This document shows, one piece after another, positions 54,001-57,693 of a stretch of 64,000 nt of DNA. The notes beneath the pieces were generated by a model. The model worked only from the letters and a program-made list of their open reading frames with translations, ran no database searches and had not been told where the DNA came from. Positions within the stretch are counted from its first letter, which is position 1. Each line of letters starts with the position of its first letter. This DNA is from Opisthorchis felineus (taxonomy: Eukaryota; Platyhelminthes; Trematoda; Opisthorchiida; Opisthorchiidae): NCBI GenBank assembly GCA_004794785.1, contig SJOL01005655.1, forward strand, positions 210,305 to 274,304, read 5' to 3'. The translations under genes and the position numbers were made by a program.

Positions 54001-57000
54001 CTCATTGGCAAATTATGTGAATGCTGACCGGGGGAATTGGCTGAATCTTAGCTGAAATTCTCGAATAGGTAATTTTTTAAATAAAATTTCTGCCTCACCT
54101 TTCACTTCTTCCCAAGGAGAAAGAAACCCGTGAGAAGCCGTCGAGTGTTGTTTAGTAAGCTGATAGAGAGATATACCCTGATACTGCGAATGGCGTGCCA
54201 AATGATACATGAGGCGGCCTTCATCGCTGCCTCCATTCTGCCGAAGAGTACCGTAGACGAACACAGGGTTGATGGAAACTCTGAAACTGCGCTTTTGGTG
54301 GGTACAGAGGAGGTGCTATTAAAGAGTTTCCAGAAAGCTTCTAAGTAGTTTACAAGCATCTGGACTCAAACCAGAACTTCACAGGAACTTTAACTTTGTA
54401 AATTGCTTAATATAATTGCAGTTCACAGGTTTCCATCCACACTGATGAAAAACCAACAGGTATTTGCTGTACGCTGTGGTAGGACGTGTTTACTTTAACA
54501 CAGATTCAGTTACTTCAATGGACTGAAGACTGCGAACTCATCTAATCGAATTATGTTTATCCCTGAGCTGCTTTTTTGTAGTAGAACGAAATAGCTTAAT
54601 CAGTGTCCGGAAATAATTATCTGGTACCGGTTACTTGCATAATGGAAGTAATGGAGGGAAGGCTCAATGATTTTAGGCATCCCTTTGCATGCGCATACCA
54701 CACCCTTTGGCCCGCACAAAATGCTGTCTTTTTACATTTTTAGTGGCATGAGTAGGTCTTCTAACGCTGCTTTTCCTACTCAACGGGAAGATCCACTAAA
54801 TGGATGACGTTTCCGTAACTCTGTGTGTGTTCTCCAACTGCCGAATCCTTGTAGATGGAAATAAGTTACTGAAAGGGTCAGAAGGGTTCCAAATGGAAAC
54901 TAATTGTGATCAGGATATCAAGAGGTAAACCCTAAAACGCCTCCAGCATTTTGGCTCATTTCTATCAGATCTAACCTTTGGCAAAATAGTATAGTAGGAA
55001 GGATTTTAGCTGCTTGCATTAATAACAAAAAGAAGTACCTTTTTCTGTTAAAACTGAACCAGGCCTCGCGAAATCATTGGTGTCAAACAGCGACATCCAA
55101 GAATGGATGACGAAAATTCATACCAGCTCAGCTTTAGCCGTAATATTGGGCAAGCCGTTCTCTGTTAAACATTTCTCTCAACTTCTTTTCCTTATCACAA
55201 GAACAGAGCATTTGAAATGTTTGGAATCATCAGTCAGTTGTGCACGTCAAAAAACTGGGTACGAGTAATCTGATTAAGTTTGACTCCTGTAGTCTGTTTC
55301 GAAGGATGGAGTTTTGTGAGCTGCACGACACTTCTGCACCCCAGACCGTCAGGTTGTTTACTTGAAATCACAAACATCAAAAGCGGAAAGACTTATGAGC
55401 GTGACCTCCCACCTATAGACCGGTCGGTACCCATTAGTATACCAATCTCCGAAAAATACGAATACGCCACATGTTCGAGCGAGTTGTGCGTCACGTTTTG
55501 GTAACATTTGTTACATAACCCTTCCGTGAAGATCACGCCTCACTGGTCAATACGAAGTGTTAAATGAGGGAACTTGAGATATATAGTACTGCATCCGTTA
55601 TTTGCGAACTCTGGTCGCGCCAATCTGGGCTACTCTGCAATTTCGAATTTTCTCTACCAGACTCATGTAAGATTTTTCAATGCTGTACGTTCACGAACGG
55701 GCGTTGCACAAGTGGAACAATAGCTAATGTCAACTGCACTTTGAGGATTTTCGGCAACTTTCCGTCCGAGGATTTTGTAAGATCACAACGTGCAGTCTTT
55801 GCACGTAGTTGCCACTTCTGATCTTTCCACTCCGTCACATTGTGCAGCCAGCTAAAATTTCTGGTATTTAGAGTCTTACAGCATCATGAGATAAATTGAT
55901 TAACTGAGGCACGAAAGGACAAGCAAGTGTGTCACACGCCTATACTAGCATTTACATCATCTGGCCACATGTCCTTGCAAATCAACATATGGACTTGCCA
56001 TGAACATGCACGTAGTGTTACGTAGCCGGAAGTGAAAACTAAACTTGGTGTTGTTTAAATTTTAAATTTTAAAAAAATTTAAAATTTGAAATTTGAAAAA
56101 ATTTGAAAGTTGAAATATAATATCCATAACTATTTAGTTTTTTCAAAAACGGTAAGATCCTGCAACATAACTAGAGAGGTGTGTCATGCCTAATGGGACA
56201 GCAATGTACCTAAACTTAATAAGAACTGTTTACTGTGGTCGTTATTATGATGTTAAATCGGAATGTTTTGCGTAAGAATCACAAGAGGTGTTTGTACCAA
56301 AGCCTAGGTTAAGCAAACAAGAAGGAATATCCCCCTGTATCTACTGATGTCGCACGATGTGGCTAACTTTACCGCACTTTTTTACATTCCAAGGCACAGT
56401 TATAATTGTCGTGCTTACGGTAAAAATGATAATTTTTTCCAAGCACCTGATTCGCACTTTAGTCCCATAAGTCTGGTCTGACCATAAAACCACCAATGAA
56501 CCGCCAACGACGACTCCCAATTCGCCTTCTGACCGATTCTCAACTTTTCAATGTCAGAGTTTGATGCCTAGGCGTGGAGTAAGACAAGAGGTGTCTGAGT
56601 GTGTATAGGACAAATTTACATTTTTGACGAGGTTTTTAAATAAGTAATCGAGCTAAGGAAGCTCACAAACGGAAGACGACTGAATTGAACTTTACGCTAT
56701 TTTGAAAAGATTGCTTGGCAGTTGGTGCTTGTGTTAAACAATACGACAGTTTCGACGCCACAGTGAGTAGACATACTTCACCTCACTGAAGCCAGCTTTT
56801 TGACATGATGTGGGTGAAGAGATAGTATATTTCACCAAAACCTCCCTATGGTTCGCAGAAGAAGTTGCCGTAATATGTTGACGCAGTTTTAATAGTGTAA
56901 ACAAACTAATGTTTGGGAAATGACCCACATAAATAACTGTGCCTTCGTTTCCGGATGCAGTGCAACTCATCAAAGCTGCTACTATATTGTAGCTGTTGAT

Positions 57001-57693
57001 GTCACTTTTATCTGGAGCTGCATCGGAGAATGATAGGAGATCAAAAGGAAGGAGGACAATCGGTGGTACTCGAGTGACTTGCTTTGCAATTTACTGTAAT
57101 GTCATCTCGTGACACGACACACTTACCTACCATATTTGTTGTCTGCAGAATGTGGTAACAGCCTGACGCTAATAATCAAGTAAAACTTATGAAAATTTAA
57201 AGGCCGGTTAGTCAATGTGTCGAGTAGGCTGCATTCGTATTTGGTGACCTCGTTCAGCTGATAGAATCCAGAGTGGCTGTCATATCTCGGATTGTGTGCG
57301 ACTAGTACGACCTGTCAATAACCTGGTCAGCAAAACTGAGGTTAAAAATTTCCAAAAACTGTTATCAGATATAAGTGTTAAATTTTGTAGCAGGAATCAT
57401 TTTGGCCGCTTAAACCCATTTCTCTGCTGTGAGGCTCGGTAAGGTGATGGGTGTCTCCAGTGGGCCTACAAATTACAGATGACTGAAACCATCATTTTGT
57501 TGCTGCAAACAGACAGATAAAGTGGGAGTTGCCGCAGGCGATGGACGCAAAACTCGAGGCGGCGAGAGGAAGTCACAAATTAGTGCTAAGTCAGAAGGCT
57601 GATCACATCATGGCACAAAATATTCTGAAAGCAAAAATCCAGCAACTACATCTGCGACTTTCACGGCTGAACAACGAAGGCGGTGAAGTCAAG
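2258..57693 (+). CDS. Multi-exon gene for a large coiled-coil protein (partial, 16 exons)
   Basis: Sixteen exons are joined as 2258-2525, 10885-11234, 15882-16019, 18894-19161, 20281-20642, 25171-25302, 27492-27612, 37581-37765, 39327-39539, 40943-41065, 43886-44092, 46051-46334, 49700-49790, 50423-50521, 52563-52738 and 57513-57693. Every intron is GT-AG and each junction phase matches, giving 3198 nt with no stop. The translation is rich in Glu, Lys, Leu and Gln in heptad-like patterns, which indicates long parallel coiled coils, with one short Ser/Gly-rich linker (exons 13-14). No enzymatic domain or membrane segment is seen. Centrosomal, basal-body or cytoskeletal scaffold proteins are the likely class, but this is inference from composition; I do not recognise the family. 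The start lies upstream of the window and the stop has not been located. Confidence 0.8.
2526..10884 (+). other. Intron 1 (8.4 kb)
   Basis: The intron is bounded by GTATGT and TTTTTCAAAG. It contains no convincing exon. The longest open frame (8960-9427, 155 codons, plus strand) shows no known motif. A minus-strand frame at 3944-4183 has protein-like composition but no domain I recognise. Both could be old mobile-element debris. Confidence 0.7.
10885..11234 (+). CDS. Coiled-coil gene, exon 2 (repeat unit 1, segment B)
   Basis: The acceptor is TTTTTTCAAAG and the donor is GAG|GTGAGT. The first two bases complete a Glu codon begun in exon 1. The 350-nt exon encodes 117 residues including the shared codon. 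A dense coiled coil contains the segment [20 protein letters not shown] and ends LTDLVNE. The lone Trp and the terminal (L)xNE are matched in exon 5 ([17 protein letters not shown], ending LKVLLNE). The last 43 residues of the two exons align without gaps, with 13 identities. Confidence 0.88.
11235..15881 (+). other. Intron 2 (4.6 kb)
   Basis: The intron is bounded by GTGAGT and ACATATTAG. No exon, LINE or LTR signal was recognised. A small imperfect palindrome (GCTGGCGGTGGTGG...CCACCATCAGC) sits at about 14376-14402. Otherwise unremarkable. Confidence 0.6.
15882..16019 (+). CDS. Coiled-coil gene, exon 3 (repeat unit 1, segment C)
   Basis: Acceptor CATATTAG and donor GTTTGT bound a 138-nt exon of exactly 46 codons, phase 0 to 0. 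The peptide begins [19 protein letters not shown] and is strongly charged. It corresponds in position, phase and size to exon 6 (44 codons) and exon 10 (41 codons). Sequence similarity is weak, so the correspondence rests mainly on the exon layout. Confidence 0.78.
16020..18893 (+). other. Intron 3 (2.9 kb)
   Basis: The intron is bounded by GTTTGT and TTCTTATTCAG. It contains a 31-bp-arm hairpin at 18326-18397 (listed separately). Overlapping short open frames around 17370-17790 have no recognisable motif. No other feature is supported. Confidence 0.6.
18326..18397. repeat. Imperfect hairpin / inverted repeat, 31-bp arms
   Basis: The left arm 18326-18356 (ACTCCTCAAGCCTCTTCTAA...) and right arm 18367-18397 are reverse complements with three mismatches, separated by a 10-bp loop of mostly GGTG. 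Such a fold-back could be a miniature inverted-repeat element or an inverted duplication. It is immediately visible in the sequence, but its family is unknown. Confidence 0.85.
18894..19161 (+). CDS. Coiled-coil gene, exon 4 (repeat unit 2, segment A)
   Basis: The acceptor is TTCTTATTCAG and the donor GAAG|GTATAT. The 268-nt length, entry phase 0 and exit phase 1 are identical to exon 1. The peptide begins [18 protein letters not shown] and ends SLEEKYE. It follows exon 3 in frame, so repeat unit 2 starts exactly at a phase-0 boundary. Confidence 0.87.
19162..20280 (+). other. Intron 4 (1.1 kb)
   Basis: The intron lies between donor GTATAT and acceptor TTTTCTGAAG. Nothing beyond short random ORFs was found. 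Confidence 0.65.
20281..20642 (+). CDS. Coiled-coil gene, exon 5 (repeat unit 2, segment B)
   Basis: Two leading bases complete a Val codon with the single base left by exon 4; the donor is GAA|GTGAGT. The exon is 362 nt, four codons longer than exon 2. The peptide runs through [37 protein letters not shown] and ends LKVLLNE. The equivalent stretches of exon 2 read [20 protein letters not shown] and [17 protein letters not shown], making this the clearest pair of duplicated exons. Confidence 0.88.
20643..25170 (+). other. Intron 5 (4.5 kb) with LINE remnant
   Basis: The intron is bounded by GTGAGT and TATTTGACAG. Its centre (22140-23720) is a degraded LINE, listed separately. A short tandem GTGCAAACAG duplication lies near 21610-21635. 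The rest shows no gene. Confidence 0.7.
22140..23720 (+). mobile_element. Degenerate LINE (non-LTR retrotransposon) with reverse transcriptase core deleted
   Basis: Translated pieces follow the order of an APE-type LINE ORF2. Endonuclease remnants include [18 protein letters not shown] and [18 protein letters not shown] (about 22310-22470), [12 protein letters not shown] and [11 protein letters not shown] (about 22700-22810). The linker [19 protein letters not shown] (about 23025-23080) comes next. Instead of the polymerase palm, the sequence jumps at about 23160 to the C-terminal region ([21 protein letters not shown]) and ends with [20 protein letters not shown] and [11 protein letters not shown]. 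Frameshifts and stops break every segment. The motifs match LINE proteins I know from trematodes, but the exact clade (CR1, RTE or similar) is not certain. Confidence 0.78.
25171..25302 (+). CDS. Coiled-coil gene, exon 6 (repeat unit 2, segment C)
   Basis: Acceptor TATTTGACAG and donor GAG|GTGGGT bound 132 nt (44 codons), phase 0 to 0. The peptide starts [20 protein letters not shown] and ends SSKRRE. It closes repeat unit 2 as exon 3 closes unit 1. Confidence 0.83.
25648..25765 (+). mobile_element. tRNA-derived SINE-like element
   Basis: GATAGCTCAGTTGTTAGGG resembles a tRNA A box, and GTGGTACAAACCCAAC about 40 bases later resembles a degenerate B box (GGTTCGAATCC type). The acceptor-stem ends do not pair, so this is not a working tRNA gene. 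A T-rich run (TTTTTTGTTTTTC) follows at about 25740-25756. The arrangement fits an old tRNA-derived SINE or a tRNA pseudogene. Confidence 0.55.
26598..26760 (+). repeat. Dispersed repeat, copy 1
   Basis: This stretch (CTCATAAGGTTGCTAAAAAC, then CGACAGCCCACGACCGGTTT) is clearly similar to 39990-40140 (CCCATAAGGTTTCTGAAAAC, CGACAATCCACGGCCAGTTT), in the same orientation and order down to a shared AATACACTCA. It carries no ORF. It is a non-coding interspersed repeat of unknown class; its 3' part overlaps the left arm of the hairpin at 26729. Confidence 0.7.
26729..26850. repeat. Near-perfect hairpin, 47-bp arms
   Basis: The arm 26729-26775 (GCGAAATACACTCATTTGAA...) is the reverse complement of 26804-26850, with two mismatches in 47 bp, around a 28-bp spacer. 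The left arm is continuous with dispersed-repeat copy 1, so this is an inverted duplication of the repeat's end. Confidence 0.93.
27492..27612 (+). CDS. Coiled-coil gene, exon 7 (repeat unit 3, short segment A)
   Basis: The exon enters in phase 0 (TCA CTC TAC) and exits with one base before donor GTAAGT, the same phases as exons 1 and 4, but is only 121 nt. The peptide is [20 protein letters not shown] onward to EEQLCTLQ. The LY near the start recalls exons 1 and 4. The weak acceptor is the main uncertainty. Confidence 0.72.
30727..31035 (-). repeat. 3' LTR of the retrotransposon
   Basis: This 309-bp block begins TGTAAGGAGG and ends CACCGTTACA on the plus strand, giving a perfect TGTAA...TTACA terminal inverted repeat. 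It aligns end to end without gaps with 34919-35227. It lies next to the polypurine tract, so it is the 3' LTR of the minus-strand element. Confidence 0.92.
31036..31053 (-). other. Polypurine tract
   Basis: On the minus strand, AAAGGGGGAAGGTG directly precedes the 3' LTR start TGTAACGG. This is where plus-strand DNA priming occurs in LTR elements and it fixes the LTR edge. Confidence 0.85.
31240..31684 (-). pseudogene. Broken integrase C-terminus of the retrotransposon
   Basis: The integrase core continues out of frame from the main pol ORF. After a frameshift near 31610-31630 the other frame reads [20 protein letters not shown] and ends in a TGA directly after FMLMYG, near 31482. A third frame (31240-31467) carries a basic C-terminal stretch ([16 protein letters not shown]). 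The piece therefore contains at least two frameshifts plus one stop, and the encoded integrase cannot be complete. Confidence 0.82.
31567..34863 (-). CDS. Retrotransposon gag-pol frame (gag, protease, RT, RNase H, integrase), 1098 codons
   Basis: The open frame encodes the element's replication proteins. Residue positions are approximate. A gag-type helical region comes first, then a CCHC zinc knuckle ([14 protein letters not shown], residue 200). The aspartic protease has [10 protein letters not shown] (Asp near 260). Reverse transcriptase has the catalytic VYGDDIVV (near 560), followed by RNase H ([10 protein letters not shown] near 710). Integrase has the H-H-C-C finger (HEMAH...CKRC, near 920-955) and core Asp motifs (DVMGPFP, LTDQGP). 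The first 15 or so residues of this ORF are an out-of-frame artefact; the true gag start is ATG at 34894 in another frame. The 3' end is frameshifted inside integrase after the TERS motif. Confidence 0.93.
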   Translation of the reverse strand: MGMCGPSWRIPGMSRRGLETDRGKLAALETLLRGRAKAALDAARRGPLKVDWADVKEALASECDTPTDRQEAMRRFKAASMVPGCDPTVFFSSLQQSLDRALPGLDGVLRQQLLSNQFVEGVQPALGAQLRLAKASSQLSVEHLVRLARELTGASLATLQSQENRDESTVEDLKNKVDQLAGQLAAIKTQSRRHARISRCYGCGMHGHWKNQCPHTRPPVHNKTLDYSSFPGWVAISAVTQATIQAVVEIDGKKELCLIDTGAGVSLRRRGNEAVCKPCALAVRAVGGYQLKIDGLSMHSMRLGDRSVQHEFLISPDIEQTILGADFLRGTESVVDLKRGKLVTKYGAVKLEGYPSTAVNELHVRKLPSCNMPSVQSVVEEYSELFTGEEDPFGFCSWIEHEIPLSSECFRPYGPRPLPLHLREEVHKQVQEMLKNGIIEEANSAYNSPVVLVKKANGKYRFCVDFRRLNELTVNRVVAVPSVADIFDSLQHSRYFTVFDLRSGYWQLSIKAEDREKTAFTVGDTQYQFRRMPFGLSGAPFTFRRLMLRLTKGLQNVAVYGDDIVVYSNSEPEHAVHLKAVLKRIREAGLRINEAKTQLARSSVTLLGHKVGHGEVSPLPEKLAKIEDCAVPNSKRSLRQFLGRAAYYSRFVQDFNTIAAPLYDLLGQNRKFEWTREAHEAFERVKARMLDQQLTLKLPRVGEMFTVATDASDRGIGAVLKQRHGVIEYASRVLTNAEQKYSTIEKECLAIVWALDKWRPYLLGQRFHVETDHKPLEWIRTTRDPRGKLARWALRLQEYDFTIRHVPGKENHLADWLSRPEAEDEAPRIMIGANSLVVELDPGRLVQLQRQDPVLRKVAASLLDGRNIENGDGDKELQMFQSHFDRLSLSEAGIISWNDTDSDVVLPVIPRVLRRKLIVECHEMAHTGCTKTYDLLRQRAYWPGMRSEVMDYVVSCKRCQLMKGDTTGVTNPMEPIPVSEIGELWSVDVMGPFPVTTSGNQYIVVMTEHLSRWVEAAAVPNQRATTISGVVMHHIVVNHGVPKMILTDQGPYLESEEFRGCLQKLGIRRLRTAPYRPQSNGLTERSRSGWRPKEVTGK
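34805..34894 (-). pseudogene. Gag N-terminus, separated by a frameshift
   Basis: ATG at 34894 opens a frame starting [20 protein letters not shown], typical for gag N-termini of this group. It runs out of frame at a run of G residues near 34808-34815, beyond which the main gag-pol frame takes over. The break looks like a one-base indel in a homopolymer. Confidence 0.75.
34901..34916 (-). other. Primer binding site candidate
   Basis: Minus strand TGGTGCCGTGACCAGG starts two bases inside the 5' LTR edge. The TGG start, complementary to a tRNA CCA end, and its position fit a reverse-transcription primer site. I cannot assign the tRNA with confidence. Confidence 0.65.
34919..35227 (-). repeat. 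5' LTR of the retrotransposon
   Basis: This 309-bp copy is aligned to 30727-31035. On the plus strand it starts TATAAAGTGG (the expected TGTAA edge is mutated) and ends CACCATTACA. Most differences from the other LTR are single substitutions; no length change is seen. Confidence 0.92.
37581..37765 (+). CDS. Coiled-coil gene, exon 8 (repeat unit 3, first half of segment B)
   Basis: Acceptor TCACTTTCAG; the first two bases complete a Lys codon with the base left by exon 7, the same phase as exons 2 and 5. Donor is GTC|GTGAGT; length 185 nt. The peptide includes [20 protein letters not shown], which aligns with exon 5 ([19 protein letters not shown]) and exon 2 ([19 protein letters not shown]). 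It lacks the Trp-containing second half of those exons, so an intron appears to split segment B here. Confidence 0.85.
37766..39326 (+). other. Intron 8 (1.6 kb)
   Basis: The intron is bounded by GTGAGT and CAACATCTAG. A short perfect palindrome (GTTCACTTCAGTGAAC) lies near 38371. Overlapping ORFs at 38490-38880 show no motif. Confidence 0.6.
39327..39539 (+). CDS. Coiled-coil gene, exon 9 (repeat unit 3, second half of segment B)
   Basis: Acceptor CATCTAG and donor AAT|GTATGT bound 213 nt (71 codons), phase 0 to 0. The peptide starts [20 protein letters not shown], with a Trp at the third residue that may match the Trp of exons 2 and 5. A Gly-containing stretch ([15 protein letters not shown]) interrupts the coil before [15 protein letters not shown]. 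Confidence 0.78.
39540..40942 (+). other. Intron 9 (1.4 kb)
   Basis: The intron is bounded by GTATGT and CTTATTTAG. It contains dispersed-repeat copy 2 at 39990-40140 and otherwise nothing recognisable. Confidence 0.6.
39990..40140 (+). repeat. Dispersed repeat, copy 2
   Basis: This is similar in sequence and order to 26598-26760, including CATAAGGTTTCTGAAAAC, a CGACAATCCACGGCCAGTTTC block and a distal GCAATACACTCAA. It lacks the inverted duplication found beside copy 1. Confidence 0.68.
40943..41065 (+). CDS. Coiled-coil gene, exon 10 (repeat unit 3, segment C)
   Basis: The acceptor is CTTATTTAG and the exon has 123 nt (41 codons), phase 0 to 0. The peptide begins [20 protein letters not shown] and ends AKLKEK. 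The donor is a weak GTCAAG; a GTTTGT 19 bases downstream is an alternative but would not match the phase of exon 11. Size and phases fit exons 3 and 6. Confidence 0.75.
41066..43885 (+). other. Intron 10 (2.8 kb)
   Basis: It runs from GTCAAG to ACATTCTAG. No motif was found in the open frames at 41481-42039 or in the 129-codon minus frame at 42377-42766. Confidence 0.55.
43886..44092 (+). CDS. Coiled-coil gene, exon 11
   Basis: Acceptor ATTCTAG and donor AAG|GTAACG bound 207 nt (69 codons), phase 0 to 0. It encodes a classic coiled coil ([20 protein letters not shown] ... [13 protein letters not shown]). In position it would be the start of a fourth unit, but length and phase differ from segment A. 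Confidence 0.85.
44093..46050 (+). other. Intron 11 (2.0 kb)
   Basis: The intron is bounded by GTAACG and GATAGTTGCAG. A GC-richer patch at 44150-44830 has long open frames on both strands (listed separately). The remainder is plain. Confidence 0.6.
44151..44549 (-). other. Unassigned 132-codon open frame in GC-richer patch
   Basis: The frame is unusually long for this background and the patch has higher GC than the flanks. The predicted protein has stretches such as [20 protein letters not shown] and ends [12 protein letters not shown] do not recognise a domain. An overlapping plus-strand frame (44404-44826, 140 codons) is also open, so direction is uncertain. It may be a fragment of a repetitive element. 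Confidence 0.3.
46051..46334 (+). CDS. Coiled-coil gene, exon 12
   Basis: Acceptor TAGTTGCAG and donor CCG|GTAAGT bound 284 nt, entering in phase 0 and leaving two bases. The peptide contains [20 protein letters not shown], echoing the Lys-Lys-Trp block of exon 2, followed by [20 protein letters not shown] and a basic tail [14 protein letters not shown]. The tail could act as a nuclear or microtubule-binding basic patch; that is only inference. Confidence 0.87.
47460..47990 (-). other. GC-richer block with open minus-strand frames, possible repeat element
   Basis: Two overlapping minus-strand frames (47472-47930 and 47795-48253) are open for 152 codons each. The second reads into the microsatellite, giving a meaningless Tyr-Val-Cys-Met repeat. 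No conserved domain is seen. Higher GC and a sharp change at the ACAT repeat suggest an inserted element, not a host exon. Confidence 0.3.
48004..48081 (+). repeat. (ACAT)n microsatellite
   Basis: About 19 tandem copies of the tetramer ACAT/CATA run almost without interruption; an irregular start (GTACATACAAACATAC) precedes the pure tract. Confidence 0.97.
49700..49790 (+). CDS. Coiled-coil gene, exon 13 (linker)
   Basis: Acceptor GTATTTAG and donor CAA|GTAAGT bound 91 nt. The first base completes an Arg codon with the two bases left by exon 12. The peptide [18 protein letters not shown]... is rich in Ser and Gly and not coiled, a hinge between coil blocks. Confidence 0.75.
49791..50422 (+). 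other. Intron 13 (0.6 kb) with SINE-like head
   Basis: The intron is bounded by GTAAGT and TCTCTTTTAG. A tRNA-like minus-strand segment at about 50070-50250 is listed separately. Confidence 0.7.
50070..50250 (-). mobile_element. tRNA-derived SINE-like element (minus strand)
   Basis: Read on the minus strand, TAGCCAAACGGTTAAGTG fits an A box and GCGAGTTCGAAAC fits a B box about 35 bases later. A tRNA-unrelated body follows, including TGATTCCCAACAAG. The ends were not defined. Confidence 0.5.
50423..50521 (+). CDS. Coiled-coil gene, exon 14 (linker)
   Basis: A strong acceptor (TTTCTCTTTTAG) and donor GAG|GTAAAC bound 99 nt (33 codons), phase 0 to 0. The peptide [20 protein letters not shown] continues the Ser-rich linker; SPKK could be a proline-directed phosphorylation site, by motif only. 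Confidence 0.72.
50522..52562 (+). other. Intron 14 (2.0 kb)
   Basis: The intron is bounded by GTAAAC and GCTCTTGGCAG. Only short ORFs without motifs were found. Confidence 0.55.
52563..52738 (+). CDS. Coiled-coil gene, exon 15
   Basis: Acceptor CTCTTGGCAG and donor ATGGA|GTGAGT bound 176 nt, entering in phase 0 and leaving two bases. The peptide [20 protein letters not shown] ... [12 protein letters not shown] resumes the coiled coil after the linker. Confidence 0.85.
54099..54280 (-). CDS. Possible exon with gamma-glutamylcyclotransferase/AIG2-like FVYGTL motif
   Basis: On the minus strand, GCAGTTTCAG precedes and GTGAGG follows a 182-nt open segment (one base, 60 codons, one base). It reads [20 protein letters not shown] and later [21 protein letters not shown] is the signature opening strand and loop of the GGCT/AIG2 fold, and a downstream hydrophobic-Gly plus LY pattern is also typical. 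It would be a gene nested in the intron of the coiled-coil gene, or a pseudogene fragment. No partner exon was found, and the opposite strand is open too (54130-54348), so chance is possible. Confidence 0.28.
56050..56115. repeat. A/T low-complexity tract with AAATTT palindromes
   Basis: Repeated AAATTTTAAATTT-like words form a nearly pure A/T stretch with self-complementary units. This is simple-sequence expansion without a coding role. Confidence 0.8.
57513..57693 (+). CDS. Coiled-coil gene, exon 16 (last exon supported)
   Basis: Acceptor GCTGCAAACAG; the first base completes a Glu codon with the two bases left by exon 15. The 181-nt exon ends phase 0 at a weak donor GTATCC. The peptide [20 protein letters not shown] to [14 protein letters not shown] again contains a Lys-Trp block. 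If the donor is not used, the frame continues to a stop at 57841, which would make this a terminal exon with a hydrophobic, non-coiled tail. Confidence 0.75.

Larger units (their letters stand above)
52739..57512 (+). other. Intron 15 (4.8 kb)
   Basis: It runs from GTGAGT to GCTGCAAACAG. It contains the candidate minus-strand exon at 54099-54280 and an A/T-only stretch at 56050-56115. Open frames at 55077-55821 have no recognised motif. Confidence 0.55.
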
